DNA of 64,000 bases. It comes from Duganella sp. Root336D2 (lineage in GTDB: Bacteria; Pseudomonadota; Gammaproteobacteria; Burkholderiales; Burkholderiaceae_D). This document shows positions 52,118 to 61,005 of this stretch, piece by piece. Position 1 is the first letter of the stretch. Each line of letters begins with the position of its first letter. The notes below the pieces were generated by a model, which saw only the letters and a program-made list of their open reading frames with translations, searched no databases and was not told where the DNA came from. A program made the position numbers and the translations under genes. The DNA lies in NCBI RefSeq assembly GCF_001425005.1, contig NZ_LMDB01000002.1:248001-312000 (forward strand), in the 5' to 3' direction.

Positions 52118-52552
52118 ATGCCCTTACTGCACAAGGTCACGCTCTCCCTGCTCACCGTTTTTGTCGTCGTCTGGTCCTATCTGGCCTTCTACCCGGAACC
52201 TGCATTGAATACGCCAGCGCTCGGCCCTGAAGCCAAGGCATTCGTCAGCCAGTCGCTGAAAGACTTCTGCACCGGGCTTTATACCGATGGCATCTGCCCC
52301 AAGGTCTCGATCGCCGGAAAGCAAAGGTGGATGGCCAGCACCTATCTCGGCGGCTCGGACATCCCCACGCAGCAAACGGACGCCATTCTGCTCGCGCAGG
52401 GCTGGCAGCAGGTACGATCCCATTACGAACGGACCGCCGTATTCTGCAAACAGGGCTACTCCGCACGCTATGACTACACTGCGGGCTTTGTTGGCACTTT
52501 GTCGTTCGCCGGCGGCAGTCATAATTGCGAAAAACTCGCCCGCGAAAGCTGA
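52118..52552 (+). CDS. Membrane-anchored protein of unknown function with four Cys
   Basis: 144 residues. One N-terminal helix (LLHKVTLSLLTVFVVVWSYL), then a periplasmic-type domain with two Cys pairs (FCTGLYTDGICPK and VFCKQG...HNCEKLA), probably disulfides. A TATAAT lies about 35 bp before the ATG. A TTG seven codons upstream is an alternative start. No family recognised. It stands alone between the RND terminator and pgeF. Confidence 0.7.
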   Translation: MPLLHKVTLSLLTVFVVVWSYLAFYPEPALNTPALGPEAKAFVSQSLKDFCTGLYTDGICPKVSIAGKQRWMASTYLGGSDIPTQQTDAILLAQGWQQVRSHYERTAVFCKQGYSARYDYTAGFVGTLSFAGGSHNCEKLARES

Positions 52553-52624
52553 CACCGTAGAGCAGCGCTTGCAAATCCGCCCAGACCAGCCTATGATTGC
52601 GACAAATGTCACACAAAGGCTAAT

Positions 52625-53293
52625 ATGGTCACAAGCAGTCTGTTAAGCAGCATCCCGGGCATCCAGCATGGCTTTGGCAGCGCGTCGTCGCTGGTTCCAG
52701 CCGAACTTGCCCCAGTGTGGGAGTTGAGGCCAGCAAAGCGGCAGGTCCATGGCACCCGCATCGCCGCGATTTCGATGCCAAAGCAGGAAGCGGGCGACGC
52801 CGACGGCTTCCACACCAAGACGCCGGGCCTCCCGGTCAGTATCATCACCGCCGATTGCGTGCCGCTGCTGCTGGCGCGCCGCGACGGCTCGCACGTGGCC
52901 GCGATCCATGCAGGCTGGCGCGGGCTATATGACGGCATCATCCCCGCAGCGCTGGCCGCGATGGGCGAGGGCGCGCCCATCGCCGCTGCAGTCGGACCAA
53001 CCATCTGCGCCACCTGCTATGAAGTGAGCGAAGAAATGGCAGAAGATTTCGCACAGCGCTTCAACCAGCTGCCGCGCGAAGCCGTGCTGCCGACGCGCCG
53101 CCACCTCGACCTGCGCGCCGTAGCCGAACACCAATTGCGCGCTGCCGGCGTTGAAGAAATTGAACATGTCGGCGGCTGCACGTGCTGTGCACGCGACGCC
53201 GCCGGCAAACCCATTTACCGCAGTTACCGGCGTGGCGACCGAGGGTCGCAAATGCACGCCGGCCTGTACCTCACCACCAAAGGAGAAAAATGA
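52625..53293 (+). CDS. pgeF: Polyphenol oxidase/peptidoglycan editing factor (LACC1/YfiH)
   Basis: 222 residues. Zinc/active-site elements: QVHGTRI, ITADCVPLLLARRDGSHVAA, HAGWRGLYDGII and the CTCCARD end with GGCTCC. YfiH/LACC1 proteins are purine nucleoside phosphorylase/adenosine deaminases and, as PgeF, hydrolyse mis-incorporated L-Ser in peptidoglycan precursors. In many genomes the neighbour is rluD; here it is a beta-lactamase whose start overlaps the pgeF stop by 4 bp. AGGCTAAT precedes the ATG. Confidence 0.92.
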   Translation: MVTSSLLSSIPGIQHGFGSASSLVPAELAPVWELRPAKRQVHGTRIAAISMPKQEAGDADGFHTKTPGLPVSIITADCVPLLLARRDGSHVAAIHAGWRGLYDGIIPAALAAMGEGAPIAAAVGPTICATCYEVSEEMAEDFAQRFNQLPREAVLPTRRHLDLRAVAEHQLRAAGVEEIEHVGGCTCCARDAAGKPIYRSYRRGDRGSQMHAGLYLTTKGEK

Positions 53294-54132
53294 AGGTCAT
53301 CGCATCCCTTATCCTGGCCGCTTTCGCGACCGTCGCCAACGCACAAGAACGCGACTGGAGCGCGCCGCAGAAGCCGTTCACCATCTACGGCAATACGCAT
53401 TACGTCGGCACTGCCGGCATCAGCGCAATTCTGGTGACGTCGCCGCAAGGACATATCCTGGTCGACGGCACGACCGCCAAAGGTTCCGAAGTTGTGGCGG
53501 CGAACATCCGCACGCTGGGCTACAAGCTGGCAGACGTGAAATACATCCTCAGCTCCCACTCGCATGAAGACCACGCCGGCGGCGTCTCGGCGCTGCAAAA
53601 GCTGACCGGCGCCACCGTGCTGGCAGGCAGCGACAACGTTGAAACCATGCGCACCGGCGTATCGCCGAAAATCGACCCGCAGTTCGGCAGCCTGTCGAAC
53701 TACCCCGGCTCCGCAAAAGTGCGCGGCGTGAAGGACGGCGAAGCGATCAAGCTTGGCCCGATTGCAGTCACTGCCCACAGCACGCCAGGCCACACCGCAG
53801 GTGGCACCACCTGGAGCTGGCAGTCCTGCGAAGCAGGGAAATGCATGAACGTGGTGTTCGTCGACAGCGTGACTGCCGTCTCGGCCGATAGCTACCGTTT
53901 CACCGACCATCCCGAAGTGGTCGCCCAATTGCGCAGCAGCTTTGCCACTGTTGACGGCCTGACCTGCGACATCGCCATTGCCGCGCATCCTGAAGTGAAC
54001 GACCTGTGGGGCCGCCAGCAGCGCGCAGCGAAAGAGGGCAGCGCAGCCTATATCGACAGCAACGGCTGCAAGACCATCGTCGAAGCCGGCCGCAAGCGAC
54101 TCGAGACCCGCCTGGCCAGCGAAAAGCGCTGA
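53290..54132 (+). CDS. Subclass B3 metallo-beta-lactamase
   Basis: 280 residues. Signal peptide MKVIASLILAAFATVANAQ. The zinc ligands of subclass B3 are present: SSHSHEDHAGG (His116, His118, Asp120, His121 in the common numbering), PGHTAGGTTWSW (His196) and IAAHPEVNDLW (His263). B3 enzymes hydrolyse penicillins, cephalosporins and carbapenems. Related chromosomal enzymes are known from Janthinobacterium (THIN-B) and Massilia, which fits the likely host. Whether it confers resistance is not shown by sequence. AGGAG lies in the end of pgeF, and coupling to a peptidoglycan-editing gene is notable. Confidence 0.93.
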   Translation: MKVIASLILAAFATVANAQERDWSAPQKPFTIYGNTHYVGTAGISAILVTSPQGHILVDGTTAKGSEVVAANIRTLGYKLADVKYILSSHSHEDHAGGVSALQKLTGATVLAGSDNVETMRTGVSPKIDPQFGSLSNYPGSAKVRGVKDGEAIKLGPIAVTAHSTPGHTAGGTTWSWQSCEAGKCMNVVFVDSVTAVSADSYRFTDHPEVVAQLRSSFATVDGLTCDIAIAAHPEVNDLWGRQQRAAKEGSAAYIDSNGCKTIVEAGRKRLETRLASEKR

Positions 54133-54142
54133 TTGGTAAAAG

Positions 54143-54176
54143 TCGGTGCCAGGTCTGTCATTTGGACAGCTGGCAC
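54143..54176. repeat. REP-like hairpin, left flank of the RAYT gene
   Basis: 27-base unit (54143-54169) beginning TCGGTGCCAGGTCTG, followed by CTGGCAC. It folds as GTGCCAG / CTGGCAC with an inner CTGTC / GACAG stem. Its exact reverse complement flanks the other side of the transposase gene. Confidence 0.85.
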
Positions 54177-54192
54177 GCACGATTGATATTTC

Positions 54193-55044
54193 TCAAGGCC
54201 TCTTTAGAAATTCTCTGAAGTCGTTAATCGCCCTGCTGACGGTCTTGACAGAAACTCCTGCGTGCCGAGCGATTTCAGGCATTGAGTATCCGAGAGAAAA
54301 GTAGGCGCGAGCCATTGCCTCTTTTGCGTTGCAGTATTCCAAGAAATAGTCGTGAAGTGGTCGGGCGACAGCTCGACGCTGGGCCCGTTTAATTTCGAAG
54401 GGATTTCCATTGATTGGTAGACCGACGACGCTGGCCTGGAAATCATCGTCGCCCAGTATGAGGTGGTTGGATACCGCCGCAAGCGGGCTTGCACCGCCCA
54501 ATCCTGCCATCACAAACTCTTCATAAGCGAGTCTCGCGTCTACCTTGTGGTCACCAAAATGAGCAAGTGCCACATCGGGCTGTAACCATTTGGGGCAATC
54601 AACAATTCCCATTATTGCGCTGTAACTTGACCATGGCCACTTAAGTGGATGTGCGACCATTTCCGCCCTGACTGGATTGAGCTCGATATAGCGGCAGAGT
54701 TCGTGCAGGTACAGCTCGCTTTGACAGAGGATGGCCTTGTACCTTCCCTGAAAGACATGTCCGACTAAGCCATGTGCGCGGTTGAAGTAGCGTGAGTACT
54801 TTCCGTTGAGGTGACACATGCCTCGGCCGAGTTCACCGTCGATCGCTTCCAACAGTATATGGAAGTGATTGGTCATCTGGCAGTAAGCCCGAACTTCAAA
54901 GTTGAATCGCTCGCACGTCTCGCCGACGATCGATAGCCACGTCAAGCGATCGCTATCTGATAGATAGATCGCGCCCCGGCGATCACCCCGAGAGGTGATG
55001 TGATACAGCGAGTGGTCGAGTTCAATTCGCAGAGGCCGGTTCAT
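54193..55044 (-). CDS. REP-associated tyrosine transposase (RAYT, Y1_Tnp)
   Basis: 283 residues from the ATG of MNRPLRIELDHSLYHITSRG. HUH motif MTNHFHILLE near residue 64; RYIELNPVRAEMVAHPLKWP is typical of RAYTs, and WSSYSAIMG follows. A C-terminal HTH (MPEIARHAGVSVKTVSRAIN) is present. RAYTs are domesticated single-copy Y1 transposases linked to REP spread. GC content is lower than in the neighbours. Inverted REP-like units of 27 bp lie 23 bp beyond its end and about 110 bp before its start. Confidence 0.95.
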   Translation of the reverse strand: MNRPLRIELDHSLYHITSRGDRRGAIYLSDSDRLTWLSIVGETCERFNFEVRAYCQMTNHFHILLEAIDGELGRGMCHLNGKYSRYFNRAHGLVGHVFQGRYKAILCQSELYLHELCRYIELNPVRAEMVAHPLKWPWSSYSAIMGIVDCPKWLQPDVALAHFGDHKVDARLAYEEFVMAGLGGASPLAAVSNHLILGDDDFQASVVGLPINGNPFEIKRAQRRAVARPLHDYFLEYCNAKEAMARAYFSLGYSMPEIARHAGVSVKTVSRAINDFREFLKRP

Positions 55045-55142
55045 GGATCGAGTGTAATTCGACCATAAACAGGCGTAATTGCGCAGGCGCAATTTGAAAA
55101 GCGATAAATGAAATTTATCTCGTCGCTTTGACTAAACTCAAA

Positions 55143-55181
55143 GGTGCGGTCCTTCTGTCCAAATGACAGACCTGGCACCGA
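55143..55181. repeat. REP-like hairpin, right flank of the RAYT gene
   Basis: 55155-55181 is the perfect reverse complement of the left 27-base unit. With the preceding GGTGC it can pair GGTGC/GCACC outside CTGTC/GACAG. Orientation is inverted relative to the left unit, giving a REPtron-like layout. Confidence 0.85.
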
Positions 55182-55226
55182 ATTTTCGATCCGCATCAAA
55201 AACACGATCGATTATCTGAAAGCCAT

Positions 55227-55466
55227 CTAGTGAACGCCGTTCATTGCCGCAGAAGCTTTGCTTGAGTCGTTCAGCTTTGCGCAATTTGCTGAGAGAACTG
55301 ATCGCGCCAAAGCATCCGTGACTTGCTTGATCGCTTCTGGCGTACAGTCCGCTGCGGTCGGCTTCGATGTGAGTTGGGGAGGGTGGTGCGTGAAGCTCTT
55401 CAACGCGACGGCTGCAAGGATTGCTGCCGCAATGACTGCGATCACCAGGTTCGTGCGAGGTTTCAA
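55227..55466 (-). CDS. Small single-helix membrane protein, TrbK-like (weak)
   Basis: 79 residues from a TTG with GGA upstream; a longer frame from 55529 is possible. N-terminal helix (LVIAVIAAAILAAVALKSF), then CTPEAIKQVTDALARSVLSA with a second Cys. The Cys-spaced helix vaguely recalls entry-exclusion TrbK-like proteins. No other conjugation gene is near, so the name is only a hint. It sits in the AT-richer zone of the RAYT. Confidence 0.45.
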   Translation of the reverse strand: MKPRTNLVIAVIAAAILAAVALKSFTHHPPQLTSKPTAADCTPEAIKQVTDALARSVLSANCAKLNDSSKASAAMNGVH

Positions 55467-55669
55467 AAGATTGTCCGTATCGATTGCGGGAAAATGCCAA
55501 TGATACGGTGCTCGCAACCGTAAACGCAAAAAAGCCCGCCTGGTCAGCGGAGAACCCTGCCAGGCCGGGAGAAAGATGCCGCGTTCGGTCCCCGCCAGGC
55601 CAGCGCGCGATTCCGGTTTGGAGGCGGATTCGGGAGGCGCGCTGGCGGCTGGGGAAGCGGCGCTCTGGA

Positions 55670-56053
55670 TTACTTGGCCGGTGCGGCTTCCTTGGCAGCG
55701 GCTACTTCTTTGGATGCAGCGGTTTTCTTGGAGTGCTTGGTCTTTTTCACTTCCTTGGTGGCGCTGGAGTGTTCATGCGAAGCGGCTGGGGCGGCGGCGC
55801 TGGCCGAGGAGGCTGGAGTTGCGGCTACCGCTGGGGTGGCCGGGGTCGCTGGAGTCGCCTTGCTACCCTTTTCGGCTGGCACTGCTGGCGTAGCAGGAAC
55901 GGCAGGAGTCGCTGGGGTGGCCGGTGCGGCTGCGGTGGCTGCAGGCATCGGGGCAGCAGCTGGTTTAGCTGCGTGGCCGCCGGCAGCCGGGGCTTGGGCG
56001 AAGGCAGCGGTTGCGAACAGGCCGGCGATCAGGGTGGCGATGGTCTTCTTCAT
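55670..56053 (-). CDS. Exported Ala/Pro-rich low-complexity protein
   Basis: 127 residues from the ATG after GAGGAG. Signal peptide MKKTIATLIAGLFATAAFAQ, then Ala/Pro/Thr repeats (PATPAVPATPAVPA and similar) and a Lys/His-rich end (VKKTKHSKKTAASKEVAAAK). Composition like acid-shock (Asr-like) or histone-H1-like tails. It may bind the cell wall or acid-denatured proteins; function unknown. An antisense frame is also open but lacks a ribosome site and any sensible start. Confidence 0.72.
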   Translation of the reverse strand: MKKTIATLIAGLFATAAFAQAPAAGGHAAKPAAAPMPAATAAAPATPATPAVPATPAVPAEKGSKATPATPATPAVAATPASSASAAAPAASHEHSSATKEVKKTKHSKKTAASKEVAAAKEAAPAK

Positions 56054-56242
56054 GGTCAAGCTCCTCGGAGAGAATGGGGTAAATCGTTCAGTGTGTCGTG
56101 CACTATTGCCGTGTCACTGAGCTGAAAACGGCGGCCATATCGATATAGTTGACGGGTATTACAGATGGTTACATCTGCCAAAACTGCTTACAAAGTGCGG
56201 TAAATAACCGTCCCGCACCGCCACCGCCCGTACAGTGGCTCT

Positions 56243-58693
56243 ATGAAGGATGCACTCAAGACTTATAAGGCGAAGCGGGACTTCCGCGTCACGCCGGAGC
56301 CCGCAGAGGGAGGCCAGCCAGGACGGGGGCGGCTGGCCTTCGTGATCCAGAAACATTGGGCGTCGCGCCTGCATTACGATTTCCGCCTGGAGCTCGACGG
56401 CACCATGAAAAGCTGGGCTGTACCGAAAGGGCCGAGCTACGATACGCACGACAAACGGATGGCGGTGCATGTCGAGGACCATCCGATCTCCTATAACGAA
56501 TTCGAAGGTACGATCCCCGAGAAGCAATATGGCGCGGGGAAGGTAATCATCTGGGATCGCGGCACCTGGGAGCCAGTCGAGGATCCGCACAAGGGCTACC
56601 GCGCTGGCAAGCTGGTGTTCCAGTTGCATGGCCACAAGATGCATGGGCGCTGGGCGCTGGTGCGCATGCGTGGAAAGGGCGAGAACAAGGAGCCTTGGCT
56701 GCTGATCAAGGAGAAGGACGAGTACGTTCGCCCCGCCGCTGAATTCAGCGTGGTGGACGAAATGCCGGACAGCGTCAAGTCGCTCGGCGTGGCTACTGCG
56801 CCCCCGGTGCCTGAGCCCCCGGCGGCGCCGCGCATCAAGCGCCTACCCGCCGAATTGGAGCCCGAACTGGCCACGCTGGTGGACGGCCCACCATCAACGC
56901 CGGAAGACTGGCTGTTCGAAGTGAAATACGACGGTTACCGCCTGCTGGCCCGGATCGAAGATGGCGATATCACGCTGCATACCCGCAACCGCAACGACTG
57001 GACGCACAAGCTGGAACCGCTGCGTGCCGCGCTGGCCAGGGTCAAGCTTCCCGACGGCTGGTATGACGGCGAGATTGTCGTCCACAACGAAGAAGGACGC
57101 CCGGACTTCGGCCTGTTGCAGCAGGCCTTCGACGGCGAGCGCACGAAAGACATCGTCTATTTCCTGTTTGACGCGCCTTACCTGGGCGGCGAAGACTTGC
57201 GTGGCCTTGCGCTCGAGGAGCGCCGCTCCAGGCTGGAGGCCGCAATGGCCAAGGTCAAAGGCGACACCATTCGCTTGAGTGCCGTGCTGCAGGCTTCTCC
57301 AGACGAAATGCTGGCTGCAGCCTGCAAAATGGGCCTCGAAGGCGTGATTGGCAAGCGCCGCGACTCCGTCTACACGGAGCGCCGTTCGCGCGACTGGATC
57401 AAACTCAAATGCGCCCAGCGCCAGGAGTTCGTGATCGGTGGGTACACCGACCCGCAAGGCAGCCGCACCGGCATCGGTTCGCTGCTGCTTGGCGTCTACG
57501 GCAAGGATGGGGAGCTGCATTACGCGGGCAACGTGGGCACAGGTTTCAACGACAAGACCTTGCGGGAACTGGCGGAAAAGCTGAAGCGCTTGAAGTCCGG
57601 TGAGCGCCCCTTTGCCGCCAGCAAAGCCATTGCCCGCAAGGCGCACTGGGTCAAGCCGCAATTGGTGGCGGAAGTCAGCTTCGGCGAGTGGACGCGCGGC
57701 GGCTCGGTGCGGCATGCTGTTTTCCAGGGCCTTCGCAAGGATAAGAAAGCCGGTGAAATCAGCCGGGAGGTAGCTGCCCATGTGGAGGAGGAAACCGTGC
57801 AAAGCAAACTGCCCGCATCACTCAAGGTGACCAATCCGGACCGGCTGGTCGACCCGGCCAGCGGTATCAAAAAGATTGACGTGGTGCGCTACTATGCCCT
57901 GGTTGCGGACCTGATGCTGGAGCACACCAAAGGCCGTCCAATTGCGCTGTTGCGTGCACCGGACGGCGTCGGTTCCGAATTGTTTTTCCAGAAGCACGCC
58001 GATGTGAGCAAGCTGCGCGGCCTGAAGGAGTTCCCGCGCGAGCTGGATCCTGATCACCCGCCGATGCTGGAAGTGGGAACGACGCAAGCCTTGCTGTCGG
58101 CCGCGCAGTTCAACGTGATTGAATTCCACACGCAGAATGCTTTTGGCCGCACTTACGAAAAGCCGAACCGCATCCTGTTCGACCTCGACCCGGGCAGTGG
58201 CGTCGAGTGGGCGCAGATCCAGGAGGCGGCGCAACTGGTGCATGCCTTCCTTGAGGAACTGGGCCTGCCGTGCTTCCTCAAGACCAGCGGCGGCAAGGGG
58301 CTGCACGTAGTGGTGCCGATCAAGCCTTACTACGACTGGGATACGGTGAAAGCGTTCAGCAAGCAAGTTGTCGAACACATGGCGGCCACGCTGCCGGACA
58401 GGTTCGCCGTCAAGAGTGGGCCGAAGAACCGGGTCGGCAAGATTTTCATCGATTACCTGCGCAATGGGCGCGGCGCTACCACGGTTGCCGCATGGTCGGC
58501 CCGTGCGCGGCCCGGCCTTGGAATTTCGGTGCCGGTCGGCTGGGACGAGCTGGCCAGCCTGCGCGGTGGCGATCATTGGACGGTGGCGACGGCGCATACC
58601 CGGCTCGATGTCGGCAATACGCCATGGACGGATTATGCGAAGGCGGCGGTCGGCCTGACACCGGCCATGAAGGCCATCGCCGCGGCAGGCTAG
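56243..58693 (+). CDS. ligD: ATP-dependent DNA ligase LigD (PE-ligase-polymerase)
   Basis: 816 residues. Order: 3'-phosphoesterase (35-155; HWASRLHYDFRLELDGTMKS), ATP-dependent ligase with adenylation Lys in FEVKYDGYRLLARI near 228, and C-terminal AEP polymerase (520-800) with DLDPG metal site near 646 and the KTSGGKGLHVVVP loop. It seals double-strand breaks with Ku in bacterial end joining. It is convergent with ku, which lies 205 bp away on the other strand. Confidence 0.97.
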   Translation: MKDALKTYKAKRDFRVTPEPAEGGQPGRGRLAFVIQKHWASRLHYDFRLELDGTMKSWAVPKGPSYDTHDKRMAVHVEDHPISYNEFEGTIPEKQYGAGKVIIWDRGTWEPVEDPHKGYRAGKLVFQLHGHKMHGRWALVRMRGKGENKEPWLLIKEKDEYVRPAAEFSVVDEMPDSVKSLGVATAPPVPEPPAAPRIKRLPAELEPELATLVDGPPSTPEDWLFEVKYDGYRLLARIEDGDITLHTRNRNDWTHKLEPLRAALARVKLPDGWYDGEIVVHNEEGRPDFGLLQQAFDGERTKDIVYFLFDAPYLGGEDLRGLALEERRSRLEAAMAKVKGDTIRLSAVLQASPDEMLAAACKMGLEGVIGKRRDSVYTERRSRDWIKLKCAQRQEFVIGGYTDPQGSRTGIGSLLLGVYGKDGELHYAGNVGTGFNDKTLRELAEKLKRLKSGERPFAASKAIARKAHWVKPQLVAEVSFGEWTRGGSVRHAVFQGLRKDKKAGEISREVAAHVEEETVQSKLPASLKVTNPDRLVDPASGIKKIDVVRYYALVADLMLEHTKGRPIALLRAPDGVGSELFFQKHADVSKLRGLKEFPRELDPDHPPMLEVGTTQALLSAAQFNVIEFHTQNAFGRTYEKPNRILFDLDPGSGVEWAQIQEAAQLVHAFLEELGLPCFLKTSGGKGLHVVVPIKPYYDWDTVKAFSKQVVEHMAATLPDRFAVKSGPKNRVGKIFIDYLRNGRGATTVAAWSARARPGLGISVPVGWDELASLRGGDHWTVATAHTRLDVGNTPWTDYAKAAVGLTPAMKAIAAAG

Positions 58694-58730
58694 GTAGCAG
58701 GGGAACTGTTATGTCATGGGACGGATCGAG

Positions 58731-58853
58731 ATCGGGTCTGACCCTTGGGTCAGACCCAGATTTACCGGTTTTTTCTTCCTTACTCGAAGTTAAGGCGTAA
58801 TCCACCGGCGGCATCTATCTTTGGAAAACCGGTAAACCAGGGTCAGACCCGAT
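58731..58853. repeat. Composite nested palindrome between ligD and ku
   Basis: Outer arms ATCGGGTCTGACCCT (58731-58745) and AGGGTCAGACCCGAT (58839-58853) are exact inverted repeats. TTTACCGGTTTT and AAAACCGGTAAA (58761-58772, 58825-58836) form a second pair inside. GGGTCTGACCC also pairs locally with GGGTCAGACCC at 58747-58757. It is GC-rich, without a T-run, so more a BIME-like mobile repeat than a simple terminator, though it may block read-through between the convergent genes. Confidence 0.75.
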
Positions 58854-58898
58854 ATTCATTGGGCGGTGGCGTTAGGCACCATCCACAATGAACCTGGT

Positions 58899-59906
58899 TC
58901 AGGCGGCTTTGCGGCGCGTAGTGGTAGATTTGGCGGTGGACTTGGCCGCACCGGCACGTTTGGCAGCGGGCTTGGTGGAATTTTTGCCGGAGGATGCGGT
59001 CGCGCGTGTTGAACTTGTGCGGGTCTTGCTCGCGCTGGCGCCGGCGCTACTGCGTGCACGCGGCTTACGCGGGGCGGCTTCTTCCTCGTCTTCTTCCGGC
59101 TCGTCGGCAGCGGCTGCCTTGCCCTTGGAACCCAGGCTCTGTTTGAGCAGCGCCACCAGGTCCACCACGTTGCTGGCCTTCGGCACTGGCGATTCGTCGG
59201 ACGGCGCAGTAATCGTGTGCGTCTGTCCGGCTTTCACTTTCTTCTCGACCAGCTTGAGCACGTCCTCGCGATAAGTGTCGTGGTATTCCTTGGGATTCCA
59301 CTTTTCGCTCATTTCTTCCACCAGCGACAGGGCCATCTTCAATTCCTTGTCGGTGAGGCCGGAATGGCCTGGCAATTTCAGGTCTTCGGGATTGCGGATC
59401 TCGGTCGCATAGCGCAGCGTATTCATGATGATGCCGTCGCCGACGGAAACCAGTGCGCATAAGTGCTGCCTGGTGCGGATCACCACCGTGGCAATCGCGA
59501 TCCGGCCCGCCTTGTGCAGCGTTTCGCGCAGCAGGGCGTAGACCTTGTCGCCGCCTCGGCCCGGCGCGAGGTAGTAGGGCGTTTCGTAGAAAGTGAGCGG
59601 TACCGAATCCGCGTCGACGAAGGCCATGATGTCGATGGTCTGAGTTGCTTTGGGGTTCGCCAGACGCAAATCCTCATCGCTCAGCACCACGTATTCGCCA
59701 TCGGAATAGGCATAGCCCTTGACGATATTGTCCCAGGTGACTTCTTTGCCACTGCCTTTGTTATAGCGCTTGAAGCCGATCGGCGAGAAGTCCCGCTTGT
59801 CCAGCATGGTCAGGTCCAGGTCGTGCGATTCCACTGCCTTGTGCAGTTCCACCGGGATGTGCACCAGGCCAAAGCTGATCGCGCCTTTCCAGAGTGCTCG
59901 TGCCAT
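58899..59906 (-). CDS. ku: Ku protein of non-homologous end joining
   Basis: 335 residues from the ATG of MARALWKGAISFGLVHIPVE, with GGAGAG upstream. The Ku core includes GKEVTWDNIVKGYAYSDGEY, FYETPYYLAPGRGGDKVYAL and LKMALSLVEEMSEKWNPKEY. A long Lys/Ala/Ser-rich tail (ending STAKSTTTRRKAA) is typical for DNA contact. Ku homodimers ring DNA ends and recruit LigD. The start lies 2 bp after the SDR stop, so ku and the SDR are one transcript. Confidence 0.96.
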   Translation of the reverse strand: MARALWKGAISFGLVHIPVELHKAVESHDLDLTMLDKRDFSPIGFKRYNKGSGKEVTWDNIVKGYAYSDGEYVVLSDEDLRLANPKATQTIDIMAFVDADSVPLTFYETPYYLAPGRGGDKVYALLRETLHKAGRIAIATVVIRTRQHLCALVSVGDGIIMNTLRYATEIRNPEDLKLPGHSGLTDKELKMALSLVEEMSEKWNPKEYHDTYREDVLKLVEKKVKAGQTHTITAPSDESPVPKASNVVDLVALLKQSLGSKGKAAAADEPEEDEEEAAPRKPRARSSAGASASKTRTSSTRATASSGKNSTKPAAKRAGAAKSTAKSTTTRRKAA

Positions 59907-59908
59907 GA

Positions 59909-60892
59909 TTACTCTCCGATGCTTCCGGTAATCGGCAAGACGATACCGGTGATATAGCTGGCACACGAGGGCGCGGCCAGGAAGACGAAAGCCGGCGAAA
60001 TCTCTTCCGGCTGCGCTGGACGGTGCATATCGGCCTGCGAGCCGAATTGCCTGATCTTGTCGGGGGACTGGTCGGCCGGGTTCAGGGGTGTCCACACCGG
60101 GCCCGGCGCGACTGCGTTGACACGAATGCCCTTCTCCAGCAGGTTGGATGCCAGCGACATCGTAAATGCATGGATTGCACCCTTGGTGGTCGAGTAATCC
60201 AGCAGTATTTTCGAGCCGCGCAAACCCACCACGGAGCCGGTGTTGAGGATCGAGCTGCCGCGCTTCATATGGGGCAGGGCCGCCTTGGCCATGTGGAAGT
60301 AGCCGTAAATATTGGTCTTCATGGTCAGGTCGAAGCGTTCCTCCGACAGGTCCTCCAGCGAACCGGCGTGTTCCTGGAAGGCCGCGTTGTTGACCAGGAT
60401 GTCGATCTTGCCGAAAGCATGCAGTACCTCATTGATCGCCTGGCGGCAGAATGCAGGGTCGCGCACATCGCCGGGAATCAGCAGGCAGCGCTGGCCTTCG
60501 GCCTCGATGTGCTGTTTGGTCTCGACCGCGTCTTCCTGTTCTTCGGCAAGGTAGACCAGCGCCACGTCGGCGCCTTCACGGGCATACAGCACAGCTACTG
60601 CGCGGCCGATGCCGGAGTCGCCGCCGGTGATAATCGCCGCCATGCCGGCCAGCTTGCCGCTGCCGCAATAATCGGGCGCCATGAACTGGGGTTTCAGTTG
60701 CATCTGGTGCTCAAGGCCGGGCTTGTCCAGGTGTTGTCCAGGCAAGGGCGGCGCCGGGAAATCGTGTGTCCCGGTCTGGGCGGCCTGCTTTTTTTCCTCA
60801 GCTTTTGGCTTGGCCGCGTCACGCTGGTCCTGTTCCTGCTGGACGGTGCGCTGTTCGCTGCCCGCGCCTGTCTTTTGCTGCGAGTTCGACAT
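59909..60892 (-). CDS. Stress-type SDR oxidoreductase
   Basis: 327 residues from the ATG after CAGGAGGAAGCC. A charged disordered leader of about 75 residues precedes the SDR domain. It has the ITGGDSGIGRAVAVLYAREG cofactor loop, VNNAA, Ser in LNTGSVVGL, and YSTTKGAIHAF (YxxxK). Such long-leader SDRs are common beside ku/ligD and general-stress genes. The substrate is unknown. First gene of the SDR-ku pair. Confidence 0.92.
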   Translation of the reverse strand: MSNSQQKTGAGSEQRTVQQEQDQRDAAKPKAEEKKQAAQTGTHDFPAPPLPGQHLDKPGLEHQMQLKPQFMAPDYCGSGKLAGMAAIITGGDSGIGRAVAVLYAREGADVALVYLAEEQEDAVETKQHIEAEGQRCLLIPGDVRDPAFCRQAINEVLHAFGKIDILVNNAAFQEHAGSLEDLSEERFDLTMKTNIYGYFHMAKAALPHMKRGSSILNTGSVVGLRGSKILLDYSTTKGAIHAFTMSLASNLLEKGIRVNAVAPGPVWTPLNPADQSPDKIRQFGSQADMHRPAQPEEISPAFVFLAAPSCASYITGIVLPITGSIGE

Positions 60893-61005
60893 GGCTTCCT
60901 CCTGTGCTCGGAAGTCCAGTATTCGCCCCAGCAACGTTGCTAACCGTGCGCTCCCACACATAATTGGGATGTTGTCTGGGGTGAACTTGTGGCAAACTAA
61001 ACTAC

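Noticed and set aside
55227..55466. Conjugative element suggested by a TrbK-like helix
   Set aside because: No transfer, integrase, relaxase or attachment-site evidence in the surroundings; resemblance is limited to a Cys-containing helix.
55674..56120. Antisense Ala/Gly-rich frame over the exported Ala/Pro-rich gene
   Set aside because: No ribosome site and no start context, whereas the minus strand has signal peptide plus GAGGAG.
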